From: Paraburkholderia phytofirmans PsJN
GTDB lineage: Bacteria > Pseudomonadota > Gammaproteobacteria > Burkholderiales > Burkholderiaceae
Length of the DNA stretch: 64,000 bases
NCBI RefSeq assembly: GCF_000020125.1
Contig: NC_010681.1
Location: forward strand, 310,001-374,000
Reading direction: 5' to 3'
The notes under the pieces were generated by a model. It saw only the letters and a list, made by a program, of their open reading frames with translations. It was not told the origin of the DNA and made no database searches. The position numbers were made by a program, and so were the translations under genes. Numbering within the stretch: the stretch's first letter is position 1; each line of letters begins with the position of its first letter. This document shows, piece after piece, positions 47,436-58,129 of this stretch.

Positions 47436-48215
47436 ATGTTGCGTGTGATTACCGCCAACCTGAACGGCATCCGCTCAGCGGCGAAGAAAGGCTTTTTCGA
47501 CTGGTTCGGCGAACAGAAAGCCGACGTGCTGTGCGTGCAGGAAATCAAATGCTCACAAGACGACATGACGCCGGAATTCATGGCGCCGCACAACTTCACC
47601 GGCTATTTTCAGCACGCCGTGAAGAAGGGTTATAGCGGCGCTGGCGTGTACACGCGTCACGAACCGGACGAAGTGGTGATCGGTTTTGGCAGCGAGGAGT
47701 TCGACCCGGAAGGGCGTTATGTCGAACTGCGTTTCGGCAAGCTATCGGTGATTTCGGTGTATGTGCCCTCGGGGTCGAGCGGCGACGAACGCCAGCAGGC
47801 CAAATACCGTTTCATGGACGAGTTCATGCCGCATCTCGCGGAACTGTCCCAGGAGCGTGAAGTGATCGTGTGCGGCGACGTCAACATCGTCCACAAGGAA
47901 ATCGATATCAAGAACTGGAAGAGCAACCAGAAGAATTCGGGTTGCCTGCCGGAAGAGCGCGCATGGCTCACCAAACTATTCGATGAAGTGGGTTACGTCG
48001 ACGTGTTCCGCACGCTCGACCAGCGGCCGGAACAGTACACGTGGTGGAGCAATCGCGGCCAGGCTTACGCGAAGAACGTTGGGTGGCGGATCGATTATCA
48101 GATCGCGACGCCGGGTATCGCGAGCAAGGCGAAACGCACCGATGTGTTCCGCGATATCAAGTTCAGCGACCATGCGCCGCTGACGGTGGATTACGACCAC
48201 AAGGTGAAGAAGTAA
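47436..48215 (+). CDS. xth: Exodeoxyribonuclease III
   Basis: A 259-aa AP endonuclease/3'-exonuclease of the EEP fold for base-excision repair. Visible motifs include ANLNGIRSAAKKGF, VQEIK (metal Glu), GDVNIVHKEID, WWSNRGQ and the final SDHAPL with the catalytic His. GGAACGAC precedes ATG, 44 bp after ppk2. Confidence 0.95.
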   Translation: MLRVITANLNGIRSAAKKGFFDWFGEQKADVLCVQEIKCSQDDMTPEFMAPHNFTGYFQHAVKKGYSGAGVYTRHEPDEVVIGFGSEEFDPEGRYVELRFGKLSVISVYVPSGSSGDERQQAKYRFMDEFMPHLAELSQEREVIVCGDVNIVHKEIDIKNWKSNQKNSGCLPEERAWLTKLFDEVGYVDVFRTLDQRPEQYTWWSNRGQAYAKNVGWRIDYQIATPGIASKAKRTDVFRDIKFSDHAPLTVDYDHKVKK

Positions 48216-48341
48216 GCACGGCAAGCGAGGCTAAAGTCTCGCCTTGTCAGGCAAGAACGCGAGCGCGCGGCAAGTGAACCCGAAGTTGGCCTTGTGTAAA
48301 GCGATGTAGCGGAAGTAGCGGACGCTTGAGGCCCGCGCACC

Positions 48342-49628
48342 TCAATCGCCCGCCAGTTTGCGGCGCGGACGGCCCATGCCGGCGTAGTCCGGCAGCGCGT
48401 CCACGGTCTTGCCGATCGCCTTCGCGTAGAGCGGCAGCATGTCCGGCAAGCGCTTGATGATGTCCTGACGGCGCGCCGGCGTGTAGGGATGCACGTAGAT
48501 GAAGCCCTGATCGCGATTGCCGCGCGTGGCTTGTGCCAATTTGTCCCACAACGTGACCGCCGCGCGCGGATCGAAGCCGGCGCGCGATGCGATATCGCTG
48601 CCGATCACGTCGGCTTCGGTCTCGTCGGTATTTTCGTACTTCATTTCCAGCAGGCGCGAGCCGATGCCGAGCGGTGCCGCGCCCAGATCGGCGAGCCCGA
48701 ATAGCTGCGGGATCGTGCCGGACGAGTCGAGCTGGCTCGCCTGCAATTGGCCGAGCCGCTCGCGCGCATGTTCGCGCAACGCGTGAGCGATCTCGTGGCC
48801 GATCAGCATGCCCAGTTCGTTGTCGTTCAGACGCGCGCGGTCGAGCAGTCCGCCGTACACGACGATCTTGCCGCCCGGCAGACAGTACATGCGGATATCG
48901 GGCGAGCGCACCACGGCCACATCCCACTTCCAGTTTTTGGCCCGCTCATTCCATTTGAGCGAATACGGAATCATCTTGTCGACGATGGAGCGCACGCGTG
49001 TGACGTGCGCGTCGGTGTCGGCGTACAGACGGTTCGAGTGCTCGGCGCCGTAGGTGATCTGGCTGAATTCGTCGGCGGCTTGCGCCTCGAGCATCGGCGA
49101 TGGGATCAGGTTGCGGAACACCAGATAGCCGCCGTAACGCAACTGCGTATTCGGGGTGTACGACGCGGACGCCGGGGCGGACATCGACGGGACGGCAGGC
49201 GCTTTGGCGGCCGCGGGCGGTGAAAATGTCGCAGCGGGTGTTCTGGCGGTGACCGGAGCCGGCGGCGTCGATTGGGGAGACGAGGGCGATGAAGGCGGCA
49301 TTGTAGCGGCGGCCGCGCTGCCCGTACTCGCCGCGCTGGCTGCATTGTTCGCACCTTGTGCCGCGGATGTCGCGCTTTCAGGGCTCGCGGCAGCCGTCGC
49401 TGTGGGCTTCGCCGTCGGCGCTGAGGTCGTGGCCGGCGCCGGCGCCGCCGCGGGTGCGCTGGGAGCCGCGGTCGGCATGGCTGCCGCATAGGCGTTCAAC
49501 GGTGCGGCCAGCGTCAGGCTCACACAGCCCAGCGCACAGATTGCGTGCAGCGCCACGCGGCTGCTCTTGACCGCACGGCGCCGGGACGTAATCGAGCGCG
49601 CCGCGCCCATCGGAAGAAGCGCCTTCAC
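48342..49628 (-). CDS. Exported M48-family metallopeptidase
   Basis: A 428-aa protein. GTG 49628 overlaps the ampG stop (GTGA) and has GGAGGA about 9 bp upstream. The N-terminus has a basic then hydrophobic signal segment (to about residue 50, ending NAYA), followed by a ~90-residue Ala/Pro/Ser/Thr-rich disordered stretch, then the peptidase domain with zinc motif HEIAH and third ligand Glu in ETEADVIG. BepA/LoiP-like enzymes of this type do outer-membrane quality control, which is the likely role here. Confidence 0.88.
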   Translation of the reverse strand: MKALLPMGAARSITSRRRAVKSSRVALHAICALGCVSLTLAAPLNAYAAAMPTAAPSAPAAAPAPATTSAPTAKPTATAAASPESATSAAQGANNAASAASTGSAAAATMPPSSPSSPQSTPPAPVTARTPAATFSPPAAAKAPAVPSMSAPASASYTPNTQLRYGGYLVFRNLIPSPMLEAQAADEFSQITYGAEHSNRLYADTDAHVTRVRSIVDKMIPYSLKWNERAKNWKWDVAVVRSPDIRMYCLPGGKIVVYGGLLDRARLNDNELGMLIGHEIAHALREHARERLGQLQASQLDSSGTIPQLFGLADLGAAPLGIGSRLLEMKYENTDETEADVIGSDIASRAGFDPRAAVTLWDKLAQATRGNRDQGFIYVHPYTPARRQDIIKRLPDMLPLYAKAIGKTVDALPDYAGMGRPRRKLAGD

Positions 49629-51019
49629 GACGGCTTCCTCCACGGCGCGATGCGCAGTAGAAGCAACATGCCGGGCAACCCCAGCGCGGTACAAACGATG
49701 AAGTAGTCGAACCAGCCGATCTGCGCGACCACGTAGCCGCTCGCCGCGGAAGCCAGCGTGCGCGGCACCGAAGCGAGGCTCGTGAAGAGCGCGAACTGGG
49801 TGGCGGTGTAGCGCGGATCGGTGGTGCTGGCGATATAGGCGGTGAATGCCGCCATCGTCAGCCCTGTGGCAAAGGTTTCCAGCCCGTAGACAAGCGCCAG
49901 CGCAACGGAGCGCGGCTCGAGCTGCACGGCCCAATCGACGCCCACCAGCGCCAGCAGCTTCGTCGTGCCTTCGCTCAGCCAGACGGCGATGTCGTAAATC
50001 GCCACGAGACCGGGCGAGGCCGGCCCGAGATGGGCGAGCCACGCGAACCCGAGCGTCGACACCATCTGCAGGACGCCGAAGATCCACAGCCCGCGGCCAA
50101 TGCCGATTTTCATCAGCCAGATCCCGCCGACGATCCCGCCCGCGAGGCTCGCACCGAACGCGGTGGTCTTCGCGATCACCCCGATCTGCGTGCGCGAAAA
50201 GCCGATATCGAGAAAGAACGAGGTGGACAGCGTGGTCGCCATCGTGTCGCCGAGCTTGTACAGAAAGATGAAACCGAGCACGAACAGCGCGCCGCGCCAG
50301 CCGTCGCGCTGAATGAATTCCTTGAACGGCTGCACGATCGCTTCGCGCAGATTTTTCGGCGGCGTGCCGTGTACTTCGGGTTCGCGCACGACCAGCGTCA
50401 TCACCATGCCGGGCAGCATGAACGCGGCCGTCACGATAAAAACGGTGGTCCAAGGCAAATGGTCGGACAGGATCAACGCGAGCGAACCGGGCACCAGTGC
50501 CGCGATCTTGTAGGCGTTCACGTGCACCGCGTTGCCGAGACCCTGCTCCGTATCGCTCAACAGCTCGCGCCGGTAGGCGTCGATCACGATGTCCTGACTC
50601 GCGCCGAAGAACGCGACCAGCGCGGTCAAAGCCGCGACCGTCCAGATCGAATCTTTGGGCGACACGAACCCCAGGGTGGCGATGGCGCCAGCCACCAGAA
50701 TCTGCGTGACTAGCATCCAGCCGCGCCGCCTGCCCGGACGCCAGCCCGGAAAACGCGGGACGTAGCGGTCCATCAGCGGCGCCCAGATGAATTTCCAGGT
50801 GTACGGGAACTGGATCAGCGCAAAGAGGCCGATCTCTTTCAGATTGACGCCTTCTGAGCGTAACCACGCCTGCACCAGATAGACGAGCGTGAACAGCGGC
50901 AATCCCGACGTAAAGCCGAGAAAGACGCAGATCAGCATGCGCGTATTCAGGAACGCGCGCCAGCCGGGATGTTCTTCGTGAGCGGTAAGTGCAGGCGCCT
51001 CGTGCGGCGGGTTCGACAT
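49625..51019 (-). CDS. ampG: AmpG-like muropeptide permease (MFS)
   Basis: A 464-aa major-facilitator transporter with about 12-14 spans. FTSGLPLFTLVYLVQAWLR and WAPLMDRY near the N-terminus match AmpG, which imports anhydro-muropeptides for recycling and so can influence beta-lactamase induction. It overlaps the following M48 peptidase gene by 4 bp, and metW-metX lie upstream on the same strand. Confidence 0.9.
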   Translation of the reverse strand: MSNPPHEAPALTAHEEHPGWRAFLNTRMLICVFLGFTSGLPLFTLVYLVQAWLRSEGVNLKEIGLFALIQFPYTWKFIWAPLMDRYVPRFPGWRPGRRRGWMLVTQILVAGAIATLGFVSPKDSIWTVAALTALVAFFGASQDIVIDAYRRELLSDTEQGLGNAVHVNAYKIAALVPGSLALILSDHLPWTTVFIVTAAFMLPGMVMTLVVREPEVHGTPPKNLREAIVQPFKEFIQRDGWRGALFVLGFIFLYKLGDTMATTLSTSFFLDIGFSRTQIGVIAKTTAFGASLAGGIVGGIWLMKIGIGRGLWIFGVLQMVSTLGFAWLAHLGPASPGLVAIYDIAVWLSEGTTKLLALVGVDWAVQLEPRSVALALVYGLETFATGLTMAAFTAYIASTTDPRYTATQFALFTSLASVPRTLASAASGYVVAQIGWFDYFIVCTALGLPGMLLLLRIAPWRKPS

Positions 51020-51033
51020 GTGTATGACTTGCG

Positions 51034-51642
51034 TTAGCTTTTCTTGACGCGATAGACCGCAAGACTACCACGCCAGTTCACGCCCCAGCGCACCACCTGA
51101 CCGTCGTGCAGCACCACGCGGTCGAGAATTTCGATGCCGACTTCCGGCGCGAGCGCCTCGAAATCCTCGATCGTCAGCACCCGTACGTTCGGCGTGTTGT
51201 GCCACTGATAAGGCAGCGACTTCGACACCGGCATGCGGCCTTGCAGCACCGAGAGCCGATGCGCCCAGTAGCCGAAGTTCGGGAACGACACGATGCATTC
51301 CTTGCCGACCCGCACGGTCTCGCGCAGGATCGCCGCCGTCTGATGAATGGTTTGCAGCGTCTGCGACAGAATCGCGAAATCGAAGCTGCCGTCTTCGAAC
51401 AGGCGCAGGCCGTCTTCCAGATTCTGCTGGATCACGTTGACGCCGTTTTGCGTCGACGCCAGCACGCCCGCGTCGTTGATCTCGATGCCGTAGCCCTGCA
51501 CGTCCAGTTCTTCGGTCAGCAACGACAGCAGCGACCCGTCGCCGCAGCCCAGGTCCAGCACCGTGGCGCGCGGTTCGACCCAGCGCGCGATCGCGCGGAA
51601 GTCCGGGCGCAGCGCCAGGTAATCGAGTGCTCGCTGGTTCAT
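51034..51642 (-). CDS. metW: Methionine biosynthesis methyltransferase-like protein MetW
   Basis: A 202-aa class I SAM-methyltransferase fold ([12 protein letters not shown], residues 28-39). MetW pairs with MetX in many proteobacteria and is needed for efficient homoserine acylation. Its ATG overlaps the metX stop (ATGA), so the two are coupled and share the SAM-II riboswitch. Confidence 0.93.
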   Translation of the reverse strand: MNQRALDYLALRPDFRAIARWVEPRATVLDLGCGDGSLLSLLTEELDVQGYGIEINDAGVLASTQNGVNVIQQNLEDGLRLFEDGSFDFAILSQTLQTIHQTAAILRETVRVGKECIVSFPNFGYWAHRLSVLQGRMPVSKSLPYQWHNTPNVRVLTIEDFEALAPEVGIEILDRVVLHDGQVVRWGVNWRGSLAVYRVKKS

Positions 51643-52784
51643 GCGTTCACCTCGTTTGCAATACGTTCGTAGTAGGCGCGCATCAGGTTGTGATAGCGCG
51701 CGTCGTCGAGCAGGAAGGCGTCGTGGCCGTGCGGCGCGTCGATTTCCGCATACGTTACGGTGCGCTTGTGGTCGAGCAGCGCCTTCACCAATTCGCGTGA
51801 GCGAGCCGGCGCGAAACGCCAGTCGGTCGAGAAGCTGGCGATCAGATATTTCGCCGTGGTGTGCGCGACGGCGGCTGTCAGATCGCCGTCGAAAGCCTTG
51901 GCCGGATCGAAGTAATCCAACGCGCGCGTGATCAGCAGGTAGGTGTTCGCGTCGAAGTAGTCGGCGAATTTGTCGCCCTGATAACGCAGATACGACTCCA
52001 CTTCGAACTCCACGTCGAAGTTGAAGTTGTACGCGTCCACCGCGCCTTCCGCGCGGCGCAGCGAGCGGCCGAATTTCTCGGCCATGTCGTCGTCCGACAG
52101 ATACGTGATGTGGCCGATCATGCGCGCGACGCGCAAGCCGCGCTTCGGTTTCACGTTGTGCGCGTAGTAGTTGCCGCCGTGAAAATCCGGGTCCGACAGG
52201 ATCGCCGAGCGCGCGACCTCGTTGAACGCGATGTTCTGCGCCGACAATTTCGGCGTGGACGCGACCACGATGCAATGCCCGACGCGCTCCGGATACATCA
52301 TGCTCCACGCGAGCGCCTGCATGCCGCCGAGGCTGCCGCCCATCACCGCCGCGAAGCGCGTGATGCCGAACTGATCGGCGACGCGCGCCTGGGCGTTGAC
52401 CCAGTCTTCCACCGTCACGACGGGAAAGGCCGCGCCGTAGGGATTGCCGGTGGCCGGGTCGATGCTCATCGGCCCGGTCGAGCCGAAGCACGATCCCAGG
52501 TTGTTCACGCCGATCACGAAGAATTTGTCGGTGTCGAGCGGCTTGCCCGGGCCGACCATGTTGTCCCACCAGCCGATGTCCTTGGGATTGTCGGCGTACA
52601 CACCTGCCACGTGGTGCGACGCGTTGAGCGCGTGGCACACCAGCACCGCGTTGCTACGCGCGGCGTTGAGCGTGCCGTAGGTCTCGACCATCAGGTCGTA
52701 ACCGGCCAGCGAGCTGCCGTTCTGCAATTGCAGTGGCTCGGTGAAATGCATTTTGTGGGGAGCGACGATACCGATCGATTCCAT
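51639..52784 (-). CDS. metX: Homoserine O-acyltransferase MetX
   Basis: A 381-aa alpha/beta-hydrolase acyltransferase of methionine synthesis. The nucleophile elbow [10 protein letters not shown], the N-terminal oxyanion region and the catalytic His in [11 protein letters not shown] are intact. MetX members use acetyl- or succinyl-CoA; many Burkholderia-type enzymes paired with MetW are reported as succinyltransferases, so the acyl donor is left open. Regulated by the SAM-II motif upstream. Confidence 0.94.
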   Translation of the reverse strand: MESIGIVAPHKMHFTEPLQLQNGSSLAGYDLMVETYGTLNAARSNAVLVCHALNASHHVAGVYADNPKDIGWWDNMVGPGKPLDTDKFFVIGVNNLGSCFGSTGPMSIDPATGNPYGAAFPVVTVEDWVNAQARVADQFGITRFAAVMGGSLGGMQALAWSMMYPERVGHCIVVASTPKLSAQNIAFNEVARSAILSDPDFHGGNYYAHNVKPKRGLRVARMIGHITYLSDDDMAEKFGRSLRRAEGAVDAYNFNFDVEFEVESYLRYQGDKFADYFDANTYLLITRALDYFDPAKAFDGDLTAAVAHTTAKYLIASFSTDWRFAPARSRELVKALLDHKRTVTYAEIDAPHGHDAFLLDDARYHNLMRAYYERIANEVNA

Positions 52785-52863
52785 TCATTCCGCCATTTAT
52801 CAAAACAGGGCGGCTAAACGGCGTCGGCGAGAGCACGGAGGAAGGACTGTGTGCGCGGCTGAC

Positions 52864-52951
52864 GACCTCTTTAGCCGCATTTATAGTGAACCGCAGGGAG
52901 ACGTTCCCGGCAGTTCGCGCGCCCGCAATCGAGTCAGCAAATCGGCGCGTA
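52864..52951 (-). promoter_or_regulatory. SAM-II riboswitch upstream of metX
   Basis: On the minus strand P1 GCGCC...GGCGC encloses the conserved GATTTG and ATTGC loop bases. Then, after an inserted hairpin (GAAC..GTTC with GGGA..TCCC), comes the 3' half TATAAATGCGGCTAAAGAGG. This matches the SAM-II consensus (CUGAUUU ... UUGCA ... AUAAAUG.AGCUAAA). It ends about 80 nt before the metX start, so it probably regulates metXW in response to S-adenosylmethionine. Confidence 0.85.
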
Positions 52952-53107
52952 TCAGGTGTTCAAACAGGTTTTCAAGCAGGTGTTCGGGGTGTTGCGGACA
53001 GCGGTCCTTGAGGGTTCGAGGTGCCGCAGTCAGGCGCAAAGTATAGCGGAAATTTTCGTGCGGCAGCGTCGCGGGCGTGGAGCATGGCGTGGCGCATGCC
53101 GCGCGGA

Positions 53108-53791
53108 CTACTGAAGAATCAGGAGCAGTTGCGCGTCGGCGTGTTCGGCGGGCGAGCGCGCGAAGCCGCTGCGCACATAGCGGTGCCAGCGGCCGATGAT
53201 ATAGCTCAGCAGCAGACTCGCCCGAATCGCGGGATCGTAGCCGGCGGGCAGCGGGACGTCGTTCTCACCAGAATTCGCAGTGCTGTTCGCCTCCATTTGC
53301 GCAAGCCGCAGACATTGCTTCAACGACGCCTCGACGCGCTCCAGCATCTGATTGACGCGCTCGGTCAGCCGTTCATGCTCGCCGACCAGCGCCTCGCACG
53401 TCAGCACGCGCGTCATGCCGGGGTTCTTCGCGGGGAAGTTGAGCAGCATCAACGCAATCGAGCGCGCCTGCAGCACGCCGTTGCTTTCCTTGCCGGCGAT
53501 CTGGTTGATCAGCCCGAAGATGCTTTGCTCGATGAACTCGATCAGCCCTTCGAACATTTGTGCCTTGCTGGCGAAATGACGGTACAGCGCGGCTTCCGAT
53601 ACGCCGAGCCGGGCGGCCAGCGCCGCGGTGGTGATCTTTTCGCTCTTGGGCGCCTCCAGCATCGCGGCGAGCGTCTGGAGAATGTGCACGCGGCGCTCGC
53701 CCGGCTTCAGGCGCTGCGCGCGCGGGGCGGCGAGCGTGGGGTTCGGTTCGTGTTCGGTTAAGACTTCGTCAGGCTTGTCGATCGGCTGCAT
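53108..53791 (-). CDS. slmA: Nucleoid occlusion factor SlmA
   Basis: A 227-aa TetR-fold protein that binds chromosomal sites and blocks FtsZ assembly over the nucleoid. The HTH region (ILQTLAAMLEAP ... ALAARLGVSEAALYRHFASKAQMFEGLIEF) has the SlmA signature. A ~30-residue N-terminal extension precedes the HTH compared with the E. coli protein (198 aa). Its start overlaps the 3' end of the nucleotidase gene by 34 bp. Confidence 0.93.
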   Translation of the reverse strand: MQPIDKPDEVLTEHEPNPTLAAPRAQRLKPGERRVHILQTLAAMLEAPKSEKITTAALAARLGVSEAALYRHFASKAQMFEGLIEFIEQSIFGLINQIAGKESNGVLQARSIALMLLNFPAKNPGMTRVLTCEALVGEHERLTERVNQMLERVEASLKQCLRLAQMEANSTANSGENDVPLPAGYDPAIRASLLLSYIIGRWHRYVRSGFARSPAEHADAQLLLILQ

Positions 53792-54561
53792 GGCTGTCGT
53801 CCCGTCTGCTGTCTCTTCAATCGAACCGAGCGGGTGCTCAGTCGTAGCGATTTTAACGAACGAATGCTTCTATCGACATAGTGTGGCCGGCCGGTGCCCG
53901 GCAGGCGTGTCGGCACGCCGTCCGCGTGCGGCTTGCGCGGCAGATGGCCGGTGATCCACACCGTGCGGATGCCGAGCCGCCGGTAGTTCTTCAGATGCGA
54001 GCGCGTGTCCTCGACGAGGATCACGTCCTTCAGCGAAACGTGCGCGTCGCGCATGGCCTTGCGCAGCATCGCGTGATCGGGTTTGGCGCGCCAACGGCGG
54101 CGATCGCGCATATGCTCGATGGCAATCACCTGTTCGAACAGCCGCTCGATACGCAGTTCGGCGAGCACGGCGCGCGCATAGGCCTCGGGCGCGTTGGTCA
54201 GCACGATCTTGCGGCCCGGCAGGGCAGCCACAAGGCGCGCGACGCCGCGCTCATGGCGGATCATCGAGCCGAGATCGGGGAAAGTGTGCACGACCTTGAG
54301 GAAGTCGTTCGGATCGAGCGGATGGTGGCGCATCAGGCCCAGCAGCGTTGCGCCATAACGTTGCGTGTAGCCGGTGCGCAGACGGTTGGCTTCGTCGAGG
54401 TCGACTTGCAGCGCGTCGATGATGTACTGCGTCATCCCTTCATTGATTGCCGGAAAGATCGCGTGCGACGCCTGATGCAACGTGTTGTCGAGATCGAACA
54501 GCCAGACCGGACGGCCACCTGCGATATGCGGACGACGGTTTCGGGAGGTGGGAGTGCGCAT
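53758..54561 (-). CDS. HAD-family pyrimidine 5'-nucleotidase
   Basis: A 267-aa haloacid dehalogenase-type phosphatase. Motif I DLDNTLH (residues 22-28), motif II LTNAPE, the Lys region with RAKPD and motif III VEDTRSHL are present, in the SDT1/PPN1-like pattern of pyrimidine nucleotidases. The last ~40 residues are Arg/Ser-rich and overlap slmA. Upstream is argB on the same strand. Confidence 0.85.
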   Translation of the reverse strand: MRTPTSRNRRPHIAGGRPVWLFDLDNTLHQASHAIFPAINEGMTQYIIDALQVDLDEANRLRTGYTQRYGATLLGLMRHHPLDPNDFLKVVHTFPDLGSMIRHERGVARLVAALPGRKIVLTNAPEAYARAVLAELRIERLFEQVIAIEHMRDRRRWRAKPDHAMLRKAMRDAHVSLKDVILVEDTRSHLKNYRRLGIRTVWITGHLPRKPHADGVPTRLPGTGRPHYVDRSIRSLKSLRLSTRSVRLKRQQTGRQPCSRSTSLTKS

Positions 54562-54788
54562 GGTGGAGGACGCCGTTCAGGCGCGAACAGTTGCCTCACG
54601 CGGCGAACGCGAACGGTTCACGGTGCGGGTAGCGGGAAAGGAAGAGGGAACGGGTTGGTGCTTCGTGGCGGTGCTTTGCTGCGAGCCGCCGAAGGTGCAG
54701 CGCGCGCTGTACGAGTGTGCAGCGCAACTGCACGGCACGCGAAGCACGCCATGTTGACGTGCTGCGCGCGCCGGGTTTGAGGCAGGAA

Positions 54789-55886
<1,098 letters not shown>

Positions 55887-55953
55887 TCACGGCGGTTCGC
55901 CAGTCGTGGCATCATTTCCTGATCACGGCTGAAGCGAGGGTATCCGGCCCGTC

Positions 55954-56172
55954 ATGAAACCGTCCGTTTCCCGTTCTCAAGGCAGCGCGCGCTGCCCGCG
56001 CTGCGGCAACGCGTTCGATTGCGCCATGCATGGGCAGCCATTCGACTGCTGGTGCCGCGAGATGCCGCCGTTGCCGGTGGACCGGCTCGATCCGGCTAGG
56101 CGCTGTCTGTGTCCTGAATGTCTTGCGGCGGAGATTGCGCAGGCGGCTCAGGCGAGGACCGGCGGCGCGTGA
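55954..56172 (+). CDS. Cysteine-rich CWC family protein
   Basis: A 72-aa protein with eight Cys, in the pattern CPRCGNAFDC...FDCWCREMP...CLCPECL, fitting the CWC (cysteine-rich) family of unknown function. The pairs could bind one or two metal ions, probably zinc. Stands alone between divergent and convergent neighbours. Confidence 0.85.
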   Translation: MKPSVSRSQGSARCPRCGNAFDCAMHGQPFDCWCREMPPLPVDRLDPARRCLCPECLAAEIAQAAQARTGGA

Positions 56173-56357
56173 TTGGAGGGGGAGGCTGGGAGAAGCGGCG
56201 TAGTTCGGGGAAATGCCGTCGGCGGCCGGGAGTGTTGCCGATTGACGAGGGCGCACTGGCTACGGTCTCCCCGCCGCCGACTTGCTAGAGCGCCCCCGGC
56301 TTGTAATAGCGCCATCGGCTTACGGTAGCGCGATCTGCCCACGCAAGCTCCGCTCGC

Positions 56358-57995
56358 TTACGCCGTCCGGCAGTGCTGCGCCGCAAGCGCGCTCAGGTCA
56401 CGCGCGACGGCTTCCAGCGCCGGCTCCCACTCACCGAATTGTGGCTGCCGGTAAAGCGTGGCGCTTGGATACCACGGGCTGTCGTGACGGTCGAGCAACC
56501 AGACCCAATGCGGGTTGACGTCGAGCAGCACCCAGGTGCGCTGGCCGATTGCGCCGCTCAGATGCGCCGCCGAGGTGCAAACCGTAATGACGAGATCGAG
56601 CGCGCCGACAAACGCGGCCGTATCGTCGAAGGTCGCGAATTTGGCGGTGTGGTCGGTCATCGGCAAGCCGGCCGCGCGTGCCGCCGTCACGTCCGCGCCG
56701 GCGCCCGGCTGCAGTGAATAGAACGCCACGTCCCGCATGCCGCCGAAGTGAGCCGCATAGCGCTCCCAGCCGACGCGCCGGAACGGATTGCGTTGATGAC
56801 CGTGGCTGCCGGTCCACGTTAGCCCGACCTTGAGCCGCGATTCCCCTGCCAGCCGCTCTTGCCACGATTTGGTCCCCGCCGGGTCCGCCCGCAAATAGGG
56901 CGCCGCCGGAATCGTCGCCTCGTGCGTGTCGAAAATCAGCGGCAGGCTCAGCAACGGAATCTCGTAATCGAACGACGGCAGCGTTTCGACGCCGCCACCG
57001 GCTGAAAACTCGTCCGCATGACCGCCGAGGCTGCGCTTAAGGAGTGCGCCCATCTGCGGGAACGAATTCCAGATGAGACGGCCGCCTTCGCGATGCACGC
57101 GCTCGGCCAGCATCGGAATGTAGCGGCAGAACTGCAACAGGTCGCCCATGCCTTGCTCGCCCCACACGAGCAATGTCTTCCGGGCGAGCGGTTCGCCACG
57201 CCAAAGCGGCGCCGGCATCATCGGACGGTTGCCGCCCAATTCGGCAGAGCCGTCCCAGCGCGCTTCATGCGATGCCCAGCCGTGCTCGTAATCGGCACGC
57301 ACGAGTTGCAGCATGGAGAGATTAGAGCGCATGGAGGCGTCGTTGGGGGCCAGCGCGCAAGCGGTTTGGGCAGCTTGCATCGCGTCGTCCCAGCGTTGCG
57401 CCTCTCGCAGCGTCAGCGCATAGTTGTTGTGCGCGAGCGGGCTATGCGGCGCGCATTGCATTGCCTTTGCGCCGGCTTCGAGCGCGCGCGGCAGATCCAT
57501 TTTCGTACGGTAAGCGTGCGTGAGATTGGTCCAGCCGTCGCCTTCATCGGGGTCATCGCGGACGGCATTTTCCAGCAGCGCGATCCGTTCGTTCAGGTCG
57601 CCGCCGGTGAACGTCAACGCGGCGGCGAGATTGTTGCGCAGGCGCGGCAAACGCGGTTCGATGGCGAGTGCCTGGCGATAAGGTGCGATGGCTTCGGCAT
57701 GCCGCTTCGCCATCTGCAACGAGTAGCCGAGGCGAAAGTGCGCAAGAGCGTTGCGCGGATCGAGTTGGGCAATAATGGCGGCGAGTTCGATTGCGTCGCC
57801 GGAACGGTGTTCTTCGAGCAGCTTGGCCACGAGCGAATCGAGCGATGCGTGGTCGAGTGGACGAATTCGCGCCGCAGCGTCGAGACAGTCGGCGTCGGCT
57901 TGCGCCGTACCGGTTTGCCTGGCTGCGACGGCTTGTCGCAGAACAGTCAGGAAAGCTGAAGAGGCGTCGGCCTCGCTGTGGGAAGTCGGTAGCAT
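56358..57995 (-). CDS. TPR-repeat protein with C-terminal glycosyltransferase-like domain
   Basis: A 545-aa protein. Residues about 60-260 hold TPR repeats (AHFRLGYSLQMAKRHAEAIAPYRQALAI and similar), which bind partners. The C-terminal ~260 residues resemble the GT-B domain of O-GlcNAc-transferase/heptosyltransferase-9-like proteins, with VGLTWTGS, and HLSGAIGQRTWVLLD at the usual nucleotide-sugar end. It could glycosylate a protein or envelope component. The substrate is unknown. Confidence 0.8.
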   Translation of the reverse strand: MLPTSHSEADASSAFLTVLRQAVAARQTGTAQADADCLDAAARIRPLDHASLDSLVAKLLEEHRSGDAIELAAIIAQLDPRNALAHFRLGYSLQMAKRHAEAIAPYRQALAIEPRLPRLRNNLAAALTFTGGDLNERIALLENAVRDDPDEGDGWTNLTHAYRTKMDLPRALEAGAKAMQCAPHSPLAHNNYALTLREAQRWDDAMQAAQTACALAPNDASMRSNLSMLQLVRADYEHGWASHEARWDGSAELGGNRPMMPAPLWRGEPLARKTLLVWGEQGMGDLLQFCRYIPMLAERVHREGGRLIWNSFPQMGALLKRSLGGHADEFSAGGGVETLPSFDYEIPLLSLPLIFDTHEATIPAAPYLRADPAGTKSWQERLAGESRLKVGLTWTGSHGHQRNPFRRVGWERYAAHFGGMRDVAFYSLQPGAGADVTAARAAGLPMTDHTAKFATFDDTAAFVGALDLVITVCTSAAHLSGAIGQRTWVLLDVNPHWVWLLDRHDSPWYPSATLYRQPQFGEWEPALEAVARDLSALAAQHCRTA

Positions 57996-58129
57996 GGAAG
58001 GGTTGCGCGAAGGAGGAGCCGAAGAAAAGTTCGTTCCCGTTAGGCGCTATCACAAAAAATTCCATGTTACCGACGCAAGGCCGCGAGGTAAGTCGGACTA
58101 GTCTGAACAGGTAAATCAAAATTAAAGCC

